A stretch of DNA of 64,000 bases from assembly GCF_026626885.1 (NCBI RefSeq), contig NZ_JAPNOA010000016.1:124001-188000 (forward strand). Direction: 5' to 3'. Below are positions 1-8,407 of this stretch, piece by piece. Within the stretch, counting starts at the first letter, position 1; each line of letters opens with the position of its first letter. Both the position numbers and the translations under genes were made by a program. The DNA is from Parathalassolituus penaei. GTDB lineage: Bacteria > Pseudomonadota > Gammaproteobacteria > Pseudomonadales > Oceanobacteraceae. The notes below the pieces were generated by a model. That model ran no database searches, was not told the DNA's origin, and worked only from the letters and a program-made list of their open reading frames with translations.

Positions 1-1
1 T

Positions 2-1231
2 GAACCGTACCTGCAGTCTGAGGTTTACCGTTTCCGTCTGAGCCCGATTGATTCCACCGATTACGAAACCGAAGATGGTCCGGAAGGTGACATCAACGCC
101 TGGCCACTGGGCGAAGCCCTGATCGACTACGTACAGGTGAACAGCTCGGATTTTGGTACTGACCAGATTGGTGTGACTTCCAACAGCGTGGGGATCGCTG
201 GTAATGGTGCGGTGACCGCCGACAGCCACGACAGCAACATCATCAACACCACCACCATTGAAATTAACGCCGATCTGCTGGCCAATACCGTAACCGCTGA
301 TGACGAGCGTGACGTGATTGCCGGTTACCACGCGATTGAATTCCTGCTGTGGGGCCAGGATCTGAAAGACGATTACACCACCACTGACGGTACCGACCGC
401 GAACAGGCCGTCAAAACCGAAGCGGTACGTGGCGCGGTTGATCCGGTGAACACGTTTGCTACCGGCGGTGAACGTCCATTGTCTGACTTCGTACCGGGTT
501 ACGATGGCACCAGCACCACCTACGACTCCAGCTCCCTGAGCAACCGTCGTCACAAGTACCTGGAAGTGGCGGTTGCCAAGCTGATCGCCGATCTGGAACA
601 GGTGCGTGATGGTTGGGCTGAAGGTTCTGCTTACCGCACCGCGTTCACCAACATCACCACCGAAGCAGTAGCCAAAGAGCGTCTGACGGAAATTCTGACC
701 GGTATGGGCACCCTGTCTGAAGGTGAGTTGGCCGGTGAGCGTATGCAGATTGCATTCAGCGCCAACAGCCAGGAAGACGAGCACTCCTGCTTCTCTGACA
801 ACACTCACCGCGACGTCTGGCTGGATGCCGAAGGTATCTCCAACAGCTACTACGGTGTGTACAACGGTTACGACAGTGACCTCGATGGTGTCGACGATGC
901 CGGTACTACCATCAGTGGTTACGGTATTGATGACTACCTGACCGATGTTGGTCTGACCACCATCAAGACCAGTCTGGAGTCGGCACTGACCACCACCGAA
1001 ACTGCTTACACCGCGATTGATGCCAAGGCCCGTACCGGTGTGCCGTTTGACGTGCTGATCATGGATGCCAACCGCAATCGCACCAACCCGATCTACCAGA
1101 CCATTGTGGCGCTGAACGCTCAGTCCTCCGTGATCAGCGATCTGGCGGAAGAACTGGGTCTGGATGCTGATGTGGTGGATGACGAAGCCTCTGCGTGTGA
1201 CACCACTGATCCAGAAGCGACTTGTGACTGA
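2..1231 (+). CDS. Imelysin-family (peptidase M75-like) protein, 5' end cut off
   Basis: The reading frame is open from base 2, so the N-terminus, including any signal peptide, lies outside the window; internal GTG/ATG codons are not the start. The visible 409 residues carry the imelysin hallmarks: an RLSPID...GPEGDINAWPL block near the beginning and the GxHxxE motif in GYHAIEFLLWGQD. The family is periplasmic or outer-membrane associated, is often iron-regulated (IrpA/IcmP type), and has a proposed metal-binding role; proteolysis is doubtful for most members. The next gene starts 3 bases after the stop, so this is the first visible gene of a tight operon with a di-heme protein, a DUF1513 protein, a second imelysin and a porin. 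Its promoter, and any Fur site, are upstream of the window. Confidence 0.9.
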   Translation, partial: EPYLQSEVYRFRLSPIDSTDYETEDGPEGDINAWPLGEALIDYVQVNSSDFGTDQIGVTSNSVGIAGNGAVTADSHDSNIINTTTIEINADLLANTVTADDERDVIAGYHAIEFLLWGQDLKDDYTTTDGTDREQAVKTEAVRGAVDPVNTFATGGERPLSDFVPGYDGTSTTYDSSSLSNRRHKYLEVAVAKLIADLEQVRDGWAEGSAYRTAFTNITTEAVAKERLTEILTGMGTLSEGELAGERMQIAFSANSQEDEHSCFSDNTHRDVWLDAEGISNSYYGVYNGYDSDLDGVDDAGTTISGYGIDDYLTDVGLTTIKTSLESALTTTETAYTAIDAKARTGVPFDVLIMDANRNRTNPIYQTIVALNAQSSVISDLAEELGLDADVVDDEASACDTTDPEATCD

Positions 1232-1234
1232 GAT

Positions 1235-2707
1235 GTGTGGTTGATGGGGTTGCTGCGACTGTTACCACTGTTGTTGCTGGCACTGCAGGCCTTTGGCCCG
1301 CGGGTGTGGGCAGCTGCAGATGCCAATCCGGTTTTGGCCGGTGGCAGTGGCAGCACCAGCCGTCAGCCCGGCCCGTCCTTTGACCGGCCGGTTGCCAATA
1401 TGCCAGAAGCGTTACGTCCGGATTTTTATGCCGGACGGGCGCTGGCCGAACAACCCTGGATCAAGGCACCCACTGCCACCGATGCGCGTGATGGCCTTGG
1501 TCCAATCTATAACGCCCGAGCCTGTCTGGCCTGCCATATCCGTGGTGGTCGTAGCCGGGTGCCGGACAACAGCGGCGAAGCCCTGTTTGTTGGCCCGCTG
1601 GTCAAACTGAGCCGTGCCGGTGCCAACGCTAACACGATTGATCCCCACGACGGCGTACTGGCTGATCCGGTTTACGGTGAACAGCTGCAAGTACGTTCAG
1701 TAGCCCTGTTGCATCAGCTCGGCAAAGCAACGCCTACCGCCATCGCCGCCAGTGGTGATGTGGCTCCTGAGGCCGAAGTGCGACTGTTCTGGGACGAACA
1801 AACCTTCCAGTATCCGGATGGTCAGCAGGTGGTGTTACGTAAACCGCGTTTGCAGGTAACCGAAGCCGCTTATGGCGATTTTCATCCGGACACCCGTTTC
1901 AGCCTGCGTAATGCGCCTCCCATACATGGTGCCGGTTTGCTGGAACTGATTCCTGAAGCCGATATTGCTGCCAACGCCGACCCTGATGATCGTAATGGTG
2001 ACGGGATTTCCGGCCGCCTCAATCAGGTCTGGGACCCGCGTGATCAGGCCATGCGCAGTGGTCGTTTCGGCTTAAAAGCCAATCGTGCCAACGTCGACAG
2101 CATCGTGGCTTCAGCATTCGCCAATGATATTGGCATCAGTAATCCGCTGTTCCCGAATCAACCTTGCAGCAGCGCGCAAACCCGCTGTAACCAGCAAGCC
2201 GATGGCAATAACGAAGACGGCTTTGAGTTGCCCGCCGACCTGCTGTTGCTGGTCGCTAACTTCTCTCGTCAGCTCGGTGTGCCGCGTCGTGATCCCCAGC
2301 AAGTTGCTGATACGGCGTCAGCAGCCCCGCTGTTTGAACAGACCGGTTGTAGCCAATGCCATCAGCCACGTTGGCAAACCGCTGCCAGCTCCGAATTTCC
2401 GCATCTGGGCAACCAGACCATCTGGCCCTATACCGACCTGCTGCTGCACGACATGGGCGATGGTCTGGCCGATGAACGTCAGGAGTTTTTGGCCAGCGGC
2501 CGTGAATGGCGCACACCACCTCTGTGGGGCGCGGGCAGTGGCCTGAAAGTGAATGGCAGTGGCCTGTTCCTGCACGATGGCCGTGCCCGTTCGGTGGAAG
2601 AGGCCATTCTCTGGCACGACGGTGAAGCCCGTGCGGCCCGTCAGCGGTTTATCGCGTTACCGCAGCCGCAGCGCCAGGCCCTGACGGCGTTTGTAGATTC
2701 CCTTTGA
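1235..2707 (+). CDS. Di-heme oxidoreductase / putative peroxidase (DUF1111, 'thiol oxidoreductase')
   Basis: A 490-residue secreted c-type cytochrome. A hydrophobic signal peptide (about residues 4-27) is followed by two CxxCH heme sites, CLACH at 97-101 and CSQCH at 372-376, as in the DUF1111 di-heme family distantly related to cytochrome c peroxidases. The start is either GTG 1235 or ATG 1244; the second also gives a good signal peptide. It lies between the truncated imelysin gene and the DUF1513 gene. The same set of neighbours is known from Pseudomonas, where it is annotated as thiol oxidoreductase next to imelysin genes. The electron donor and substrate are unknown. A role in periplasmic redox handling of iron or another metal is inferred from context only. 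Confidence 0.88.
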   Translation: MWLMGLLRLLPLLLLALQAFGPRVWAAADANPVLAGGSGSTSRQPGPSFDRPVANMPEALRPDFYAGRALAEQPWIKAPTATDARDGLGPIYNARACLACHIRGGRSRVPDNSGEALFVGPLVKLSRAGANANTIDPHDGVLADPVYGEQLQVRSVALLHQLGKATPTAIAASGDVAPEAEVRLFWDEQTFQYPDGQQVVLRKPRLQVTEAAYGDFHPDTRFSLRNAPPIHGAGLLELIPEADIAANADPDDRNGDGISGRLNQVWDPRDQAMRSGRFGLKANRANVDSIVASAFANDIGISNPLFPNQPCSSAQTRCNQQADGNNEDGFELPADLLLLVANFSRQLGVPRRDPQQVADTASAAPLFEQTGCSQCHQPRWQTAASSEFPHLGNQTIWPYTDLLLHDMGDGLADERQEFLASGREWRTPPLWGAGSGLKVNGSGLFLHDGRARSVEEAILWHDGEARAARQRFIALPQPQRQALTAFVDSL

Positions 2708-2772
2708 TGTGTTTGATCACCCGTTAGAACAACCGACAGACGTTGCGGCGGGTCATGTGAGAGAGACGGACG

Positions 2773-4026
2773 ATGAAATTACCTGAGCAAGCGGGCGTTG
2801 TGCCCAGCTCGCAGCGGCGTCGCCTGCTGCAGATGATTCCGGGTGGTCTGGTTGCGGCGGCAGTAGTGGGTGCCAATCCCGCTCGCGCCCTGACCTCTGC
2901 CACCAATTCCCATAACACCACAACCGCGCTGCCAGCCGGCTGGCACGAGGCCTGGGTGAGTGCCGAAGGTTCGGACGCCGAGCATTTTGGTCTGGGCTGG
3001 ATCAGCCCGGATTTGCAACAGGCCAACTCGGTACTGGCCGGTTTTCGTGGTCACGGCATGGCCCAGAACCCGCAACAACCGGCACAGGTAGTGATGTTCT
3101 CCCGTGCGCCTGGCCGTGAGCTGGTGGTGGTGGATATCCACAAACAGTCCGTGCTGAAGCGTATCGACTGTCAGCCGGGTTATCACCTGGCGGGTCATGG
3201 CTGTTTCAGTGCCGACGGTCGCCTGTTGTATTCGGTGGAATCCAACTACGAAAAAGGCAGTGGCCAGGTGGTGGTGCGCGATACCAGCAGCTGGGCGATT
3301 GTCGCCGACTACAGCAGTGGTGGTATTGGCCCGCACGAAGTGCGTCTGATGCCCGACCAGCAGACCCTGGTGATTGCCAACGGTGGTCTGCTGACCCATC
3401 CGGATCGCAAGGAAGAAGTGCTGAATCTCGACAGCATGGACTCCAGTCTGGTCTACATGAACGGAGCGACCGGCGAAATCCTCAGCCAGTGGCGTCTGCC
3501 GGAAAGCAAGGCCAGCATCCGGCATCTGGATGTTGCCCCGGATGGCACCGTGGCGATTGCTACCCAGGTTCAACGGGCGGCCATGCACAACAACGATCTG
3601 GTGGCGCTGGGGGCCATTCACAAACCGGGTCAGCCTCTGCAGTTGCTGGCTGAGCCCAGTATGGTGCTGGCGCAGTTCGATGATTACATGGGCAGTGTGG
3701 TGATCAATGCCCGTGAGCGGGTCGCCGGATTCTCCAGTCCTCGTGGCAATCTGGTGGCGTTCTGGAATATCGACAGCCTCGAACTGGCCGGTTATTACCG
3801 CTTCCACGATGTCTGTGGCCTGGCCTGCAGTCGCGATCAGAAGCACTTTGTGCTGAGCAATTCCGCCGGTGAAGTGCGTCTGCTGGATGCTGCCAGTCTC
3901 AAGGAAAACCGCACTCTGCGCATGAGCTGGAATGACCGTCACTGGGACAACCATATGAACAGCCTGCTGGTGCCTGATCTGCATCTGTCTTTCCGCGCTG
4001 CTGCCAATCCTGTTACGAGCGCCTGA
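2773..4026 (+). CDS. DUF1513 family secreted protein with twin-arginine-type leader
   Basis: A 417-residue protein. Its N-terminus has an arginine cluster (SQRRRLL, residues 13-19) followed by a hydrophobic stretch ending in an A-x-A-like site (PARA), which looks like a Tat export signal. The body looks like a repetitive beta-propeller-type fold (many GH, SADGRLLYS and DGTVAI blocks) and matches the DUF1513 proteins that accompany imelysin genes. ATG 2773 follows an AGAGAGACGGACG stretch that can serve as ribosome-binding site. It lies in the imelysin operon, 65 bases after the di-heme gene and 15 bases before the second imelysin gene. Tat export would fit folding or cofactor loading in the cytoplasm. 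No function is established. Confidence 0.85.
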   Translation: MKLPEQAGVVPSSQRRRLLQMIPGGLVAAAVVGANPARALTSATNSHNTTTALPAGWHEAWVSAEGSDAEHFGLGWISPDLQQANSVLAGFRGHGMAQNPQQPAQVVMFSRAPGRELVVVDIHKQSVLKRIDCQPGYHLAGHGCFSADGRLLYSVESNYEKGSGQVVVRDTSSWAIVADYSSGGIGPHEVRLMPDQQTLVIANGGLLTHPDRKEEVLNLDSMDSSLVYMNGATGEILSQWRLPESKASIRHLDVAPDGTVAIATQVQRAAMHNNDLVALGAIHKPGQPLQLLAEPSMVLAQFDDYMGSVVINARERVAGFSSPRGNLVAFWNIDSLELAGYYRFHDVCGLACSRDQKHFVLSNSAGEVRLLDAASLKENRTLRMSWNDRHWDNHMNSLLVPDLHLSFRAAANPVTSA

Positions 4027-4041
4027 TTTCCGGAACCCGAT

Positions 4042-5118
4042 ATGAACAAACTTCTGTTGTCCTCTTTGTGTGTGGCTGCGGTCGGCTGGTTGGCCGGTTG
4101 TGATGGCACTCGTCCCAATGATGTCGCCAGCCTGACCCAGGAATCTCTGGATCTGGCGATCGAACAGGTGGTCGATAACACCATTATTCCCGCCACCAAT
4201 GATTTTCTGAGTGCCAGCCAGGATTTGTCTGGCAGTCTGGAAGAATTCTGTGCCGCACCGGATCGTGCCGGTCTGGAAACCCTGCAGGAACGCTGGAAAA
4301 CCCTGGCCACCAACTGGTACGGCGTGCTGCCGTTCAACTTTGGCCCGGTCAATGATGACGTGGTGTTCCCGGCGTATCTGTACATCGATTCCTACCGTCT
4401 GCGTGGCACCAACTACACCGAAACCGTGCGTACCGAAATTGACAACCTGCTGGCAAGCAGTGATGAGCTGAACACCACCTATTTCGAAGGCAAAACCTTC
4501 CAGTACGTGGGTCTGCTGGCGTTGGAAGTGGCGCTGTTTGAAACCGCCGCCAGCCAGAACAGTAACCTTGATGCAGTGGTGGCAGAGTTTGTCAGCACGC
4601 CACGCAAATGTGAGCTGGCCAGCGGCCTGGCCGGGTTGATGGAAGAAAAAGCTCAGTACATCGTTGATGGCTGGAATACCTCTTACCTCGAAGGTGAAAG
4701 CTCATACCGCACCCTGTTTCTGGCCGGTGATCTGGATGGTTCAACCCCGCTGGTGGTGCTGATTACCTCGGTGCAGGAATACCTCGATTACCTCGACGCC
4801 CGCGATACCGTGAATAACGTTGCTCAACTGTCTGCCAATAACTGGGCCCAGATGAGCAAGGGTATTGATGTAATCGAAGAGCTGCTGGAAGGCACCGATG
4901 CCTCCACCGTCAGCCTGCTGGGGCTGATGGATAACTCCGGCAATGGCACCAACGCCGATACCGTACGCGCCAATATTGCTGCTGCTCGCGAAGCGATTGC
5001 CGACCAGGATTCGGTGAGCTTCAACAGCATGGCCGCGGCTCTGGATGGCAACTGCAAACGTGAAATTCCGGATTCCCTCGACGTCAGTCTGGGCATCAAC
5101 TTCACCGACGGCGACTGA
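4042..5118 (+). CDS. Second imelysin-like protein, predicted lipoprotein
   Basis: A 358-residue protein with a lipoprotein signal: hydrophobic residues 4-17 and the lipobox LAGC with Cys20. It should therefore be anchored to a membrane facing the periplasm. The body is imelysin-like (FGPVNDDVVFPAYLYIDSYRLR block; helical C-terminal half). The position of the family's GxHxxE motif reads GLLALE here, so the histidine is replaced by leucine, while the truncated upstream paralogue keeps it. The two may thus have divided labour, one keeping the putative metal site and the other being structural or binding a different ligand. It is co-transcribed with the DUF1513 gene 15 bases upstream and the porin 33 bases downstream. 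Confidence 0.85.
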   Translation: MNKLLLSSLCVAAVGWLAGCDGTRPNDVASLTQESLDLAIEQVVDNTIIPATNDFLSASQDLSGSLEEFCAAPDRAGLETLQERWKTLATNWYGVLPFNFGPVNDDVVFPAYLYIDSYRLRGTNYTETVRTEIDNLLASSDELNTTYFEGKTFQYVGLLALEVALFETAASQNSNLDAVVAEFVSTPRKCELASGLAGLMEEKAQYIVDGWNTSYLEGESSYRTLFLAGDLDGSTPLVVLITSVQEYLDYLDARDTVNNVAQLSANNWAQMSKGIDVIEELLEGTDASTVSLLGLMDNSGNGTNADTVRANIAAAREAIADQDSVSFNSMAAALDGNCKREIPDSLDVSLGINFTDGD

Positions 5119-5151
5119 ACCCCTTAATCACCTGATGCACAGGATTTTTGC

Positions 5152-6315
5152 ATGAACAAGATGACCCCATTTGTACTGGCGCCACTGGCGGCCGCCATGA
5201 TGCTGGCTTCCGGTGTCAGCCGCGCCGATGACCAGGACGAAACCATTCGCCGTCTCGAACAGCGCATTCAGGAACTCGACCAGCGTCTGGAAAGCATGGC
5301 TTCCAGCATGGAAGAACAACAATCCAGCACCGAAGCCAGCCGCGTGAAGATTGGTGGTTACGGTGAGATGCACTACAACCATCTGAATGAAAACGGCACC
5401 GATACCCGTACGCTGGATATGCACCGCGTGGTGCTGTTTTTCGGTTACGAGTTCAGCGAACGTGCCCGTTTTGTCACCGAGTGGGAAGTGGAGCACGTGC
5501 TGGTCAGTGCTTCCAGCAGTGGTGCCGTTGAAATCGAACAGGCCTACGTGGAACTGGATGTGACCAACAACGCCCAGCTGCGCACCGGTATCCTGCTGAT
5601 GCCGGTGGGCAGTGTGAACGAAACCCACGAGCCACCAACATTCTACGGGGTGGAACGTCCGGTAATCGAAACCACCATTATCCCGACCACCTGGTACTCC
5701 GCCGGTGTCAGCTTTAACCAGCACTTCGACAATGGTGTGAGCTACGACCTGATGGTATCGGAAGGCCTGAAAACCGACGATCCAACCACCAGTTCCGATG
5801 CAGACCCGTTTGATCTGAAAGCGGGCAAACAGAAAGGCTCGTTAGCCGATGCCTACGATCTGGCATTGACCGGCCGTGTGACCTGGCGTGGTGTTTCCGG
5901 TCTGGAACTGTCCGGTTATGCCCAGTACCAGCCAGACCTCGACCAGAGTGCTGAAACCTCTTATGCCGAATCCGCCACCCTGCTGGGCGGTCACGTGATT
6001 TACCAGATGGGTGATGTCACGGCAAAAGCCCTGTACGCCCGTTGGGATGTTGCCGGTGATGATGCCAAGGCTGCTGGCAAGGATGTTCAGGCCGGTGGTT
6101 ATGTGGAGCTGGACTGGAAAGCGGCTGAGCAGTGGGGCGCGTTTGTGCGTCACAGCGCCTGGTCCCAGCAGTCCGGTGTGGATGCGACCCAGTCTGATGT
6201 TGGTGTGAATTACTACTACTTGCCGGAAGTGGTATTCAAGGCGGATTATCAGCTGCAGAACGAAGACGCCGGTGATGCCGACGGCTTCAACCTCGGTATG
6301 GGTTACCACTTCTGA
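5152..6315 (+). CDS. Outer-membrane beta-barrel porin, phosphate-porin (OprO/P)-like
   Basis: A 387-residue protein with a classical signal peptide (cleavage about after SRADD). A short N-terminal coiled coil follows (residues 27-60, RRLEQRIQELDQRLESM), as in trimeric OprP-like and related porins, and then an amphipathic beta-strand pattern ending in the terminal aromatic GMGYHF needed for outer-membrane assembly. The block PPTFYGVERPVIETT is typical of the porin that accompanies imelysin operons. It is the last gene of this operon and is followed by two hairpins. The substrate cannot be read from the sequence; given the neighbours, passage of a metal complex or anion is a reasonable guess. 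Confidence 0.82.
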   Translation: MNKMTPFVLAPLAAAMMLASGVSRADDQDETIRRLEQRIQELDQRLESMASSMEEQQSSTEASRVKIGGYGEMHYNHLNENGTDTRTLDMHRVVLFFGYEFSERARFVTEWEVEHVLVSASSSGAVEIEQAYVELDVTNNAQLRTGILLMPVGSVNETHEPPTFYGVERPVIETTIIPTTWYSAGVSFNQHFDNGVSYDLMVSEGLKTDDPTTSSDADPFDLKAGKQKGSLADAYDLALTGRVTWRGVSGLELSGYAQYQPDLDQSAETSYAESATLLGGHVIYQMGDVTAKALYARWDVAGDDAKAAGKDVQAGGYVELDWKAAEQWGAFVRHSAWSQQSGVDATQSDVGVNYYYLPEVVFKADYQLQNEDAGDADGFNLGMGYHF

Positions 6316-6340
6316 TCCGTCTGGTGTAACCAGCGGTTCC

Positions 6341-6404
6341 ATCCTGCCCCGAGGTGTGTCGGCGGGGCAGGATACCGCCAGCCCGTTCGCGGCTGGTGTC
6401 TTTT
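6341..6404 (+). terminator. Tandem hairpins ending the imelysin-porin operon
   Basis: There is a perfect 11-bp inverted repeat (ATCCTGCCCCG at 6341-6351 and its complement at 6363-6373). A second stem follows (CCAGCC 6378-6383 with GGCTGG 6391-6396), then TCTTTTCC. The first lacks a T-run and the second has only a short one. They sit 25 bases after the porin stop. Confidence 0.6.
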
Positions 6405-6432
6405 CCTCGTTGTGATGGTCAGCGAGGTTCTT

Positions 6433-7257
6433 ATGAAAAAAGCCGTGTTGCTCGATATTGATGGTGTCTTGTGGTGGCAAGGGGCGTTATTGCCCGAAGC
6501 GGCCGAAACCCTGTTATGGCTGCAAAACTCTGGCATTCCGTATCGTCTGCTGACCAATCGTGCCAGTGCAACGGCGGCGGAGATGGCGGCGGAGTTGTTG
6601 GCGGCCGGACTGGCACAGGCGGGTGTTGGGTTAACCGCCGACATGGTTATCAATCCGGCATCGATGGCGCGGCAACAGATAGCCGATAGCGGGCTTACGA
6701 ACTGGCAAGTGCTGGTGCCGGAAACTCTGGTGCCAGAATTTACTCACTGGCAGATCGAGGACTGGCAACAGGCCAAAGGACTGCTGCTGGCCGATATTGG
6801 CAATGGCTGGGATTACCAGACGCTCAACCAGTGTTTGCAGTTTTTGCTGGAAAACCCGCAGGCACCCTGGCTGGTGCTGGGGTTGACCCGTTATTACATC
6901 AATTCGGAACAGCAGGCGCGGCTGGACATCGGTGCGTTTGTAAAAGCTCTGGAATACGCCAGTGGTCGGCAGGCCGAGGTGATGGGCAAACCGGCGGCTG
7001 GTTTTTTCAGGCAGGCTGCTGTCAGCATGGGCTACAGGCTCGAAGATTGTCTGATGGTGGGGGATGACTGGTTAACCGATGTGTTGGCTGCTGAGGCGGC
7101 GGGTGTAAAAGGGGTGTTGCTCCGAACCGGTAAATACCGGCCCGGAGACGAGTTGCAGTGTCCGCAGGCGCGGGTTATGGACGCCCTTGCTGAGCTTCGT
7201 GCGCCTGGAATCCTTGTGACAGGATCAGCAACTGGTGGAAGTTGGCTGGCGGAGTAA
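6433..7257 (+). CDS. HAD-superfamily hydrolase, NagD/HDHD2-like
   Basis: A 274-residue cytosolic phosphatase-type protein. HAD motif I is DIDGVLWW near the N-terminus, motif II is the LLTNRAS block, and the C-terminal GKPAAGFF...VGDDWLTD block supplies motifs III/IV. This arrangement with a C2 cap fits the NagD/HDHD2/LHPP branch; the substrate is unknown. ATG 6433 is chosen over 6412 because GAGG lies 7 bases before it and because motif I should start within a few residues. The 3' end overlaps the 3' end of the converging deacetylase gene by 83 bases. The last 15-20 residues after MDALAEL look non-conserved and probably mark a shifted stop codon. Confidence 0.82.
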   Translation: MKKAVLLDIDGVLWWQGALLPEAAETLLWLQNSGIPYRLLTNRASATAAEMAAELLAAGLAQAGVGLTADMVINPASMARQQIADSGLTNWQVLVPETLVPEFTHWQIEDWQQAKGLLLADIGNGWDYQTLNQCLQFLLENPQAPWLVLGLTRYYINSEQQARLDIGAFVKALEYASGRQAEVMGKPAAGFFRQAAVSMGYRLEDCLMVGDDWLTDVLAAEAAGVKGVLLRTGKYRPGDELQCPQARVMDALAELRAPGILVTGSATGGSWLAE

Positions 7258-8395
7258 TTTCGTTACCGGCCGGGCAAGCGACTTCCTTGCGTGGATCGCG
7301 GATGATTTCAGCCCCCACCGGCAGAGCCTGCATCGGGTAGTCCGAATAATGTTTCTGCTGCGGATGCTGGCTGACACTGGTGGCCGCAAACGCCTTGGTC
7401 GACATCGGCAAATTGGTTACCGGAATGCCATAATCTTTTACCGGACGCGGGACCTGGCTCTGTCCGTTGGCCGGACGCGAGTTATCCTGTGCACGGTTCG
7501 ACAAGTCACTGGCCAGCGGTGGCATCGGCTTGCCATTGATGATGAGCGGCTGAGCCGTAGCGCCTGGTGCTCGTCCTGATTTTTGATAGGCGGGCAGATC
7601 GGATGCCAATGGTGGCATGGGTTTACCCGGATTACCGGCTGCAGTAGCGACCATTTGTGCATGTGGTTTGGGAGGTTGGTCCGGCAGTACATGACTCAAA
7701 CCTGCCAGCCAGAATCCGCGCTGGTTCAGGGCGGGTAATACCGACTCCAGATAATCCAGGGTTTCCGGATACGGATGCCCGATCAGTACGGCCTGGCCAT
7801 GCTGGGCTGCCAGTTTCAGGGCCTCTTCAAAACGCGCATGCAGAGCCGCATGACTGCGGTCGTTGTCGAGGAACACATCCCGTGCTGTGGACGGCAATCC
7901 GGCCTTGCGTGCTTCAGCCAGCGCCACACTGTTGGAGGTGGTACGGCTATCCACAAAAAACAGCCCTTCCTGACTCAGTACTCCCATCACCCAGTTCATG
8001 GCATTGGCATTCTGGGTCAGCAAGCTGCCCATATGATTGTTCACGCCCTGCACGTAGGGAATGGCACGGATGTCGTCGAGCAGGGTGGATTCAATCTGCT
8101 GGCGATTCATGGTTTCGGTAAGTGCACCGGGGCCCAGCTTGTATTCGTTGGTGTTGGCCATCGGTGCATGCAGCATGATGGTGTGACCACGGCGGTAAGC
8201 CTCACGGGCCAGAGGTGCTGCCCATGGGGTGTGTGGCAAAAACGCGAGGTTAACCTGGCCAGGCAAACGTACGGCGCGTTCACCCAGGGCATGGTTGTTG
8301 CCGATATCATCAAGAATCAGAATCAGCTTGCCAGCCTGCGCCTGAGAGGTCAGGAGCAGGCTGCAAAGGGTCATCAGGGATAACAGACGCGACAC
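7175..8395 (-). CDS. Divergent polysaccharide deacetylase (YibQ/DUF610 family) with long C-terminal extension
   Basis: A 406-residue secreted protein. A signal peptide ends about at SQAQA and leads directly into the family's KLILILDDIGNN motif. The rest of the deacetylase-like barrel follows (HTIMLHAPMAN, GVNNHMGS, FFVDSRTT, VLIGHPYP) to about residue 240. The remaining roughly 165 residues are low-complexity and proline-rich and contain the 11-residue unit GKPMPPLASDL twice; they are absent from typical 250-300-residue homologues. It starts 12 bases after the ctpA stop and is probably the last gene of gpmI-envC-ctpA-yibQ, a known gammaproteobacterial order linked to septal peptidoglycan work. 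Catalytic activity is unproven in this family. Confidence 0.85.
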   Translation of the reverse strand: MSRLLSLMTLCSLLLTSQAQAGKLILILDDIGNNHALGERAVRLPGQVNLAFLPHTPWAAPLAREAYRRGHTIMLHAPMANTNEYKLGPGALTETMNRQQIESTLLDDIRAIPYVQGVNNHMGSLLTQNANAMNWVMGVLSQEGLFFVDSRTTSNSVALAEARKAGLPSTARDVFLDNDRSHAALHARFEEALKLAAQHGQAVLIGHPYPETLDYLESVLPALNQRGFWLAGLSHVLPDQPPKPHAQMVATAAGNPGKPMPPLASDLPAYQKSGRAPGATAQPLIINGKPMPPLASDLSNRAQDNSRPANGQSQVPRPVKDYGIPVTNLPMSTKAFAATSVSQHPQQKHYSDYPMQALPVGAEIIRDPRKEVACPAGNEITPPANFHQLLILSQGFQAHEAQQGRP

Positions 8396-8407
8396 GTCAA
8401 ACCCCGA

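Noticed and set aside
2779-3984. 401-residue open frame opposite the DUF1513 gene
   Set aside because: Antisense shadow; the DUF1513 frame has a proper leader and start signal and fits the operon.
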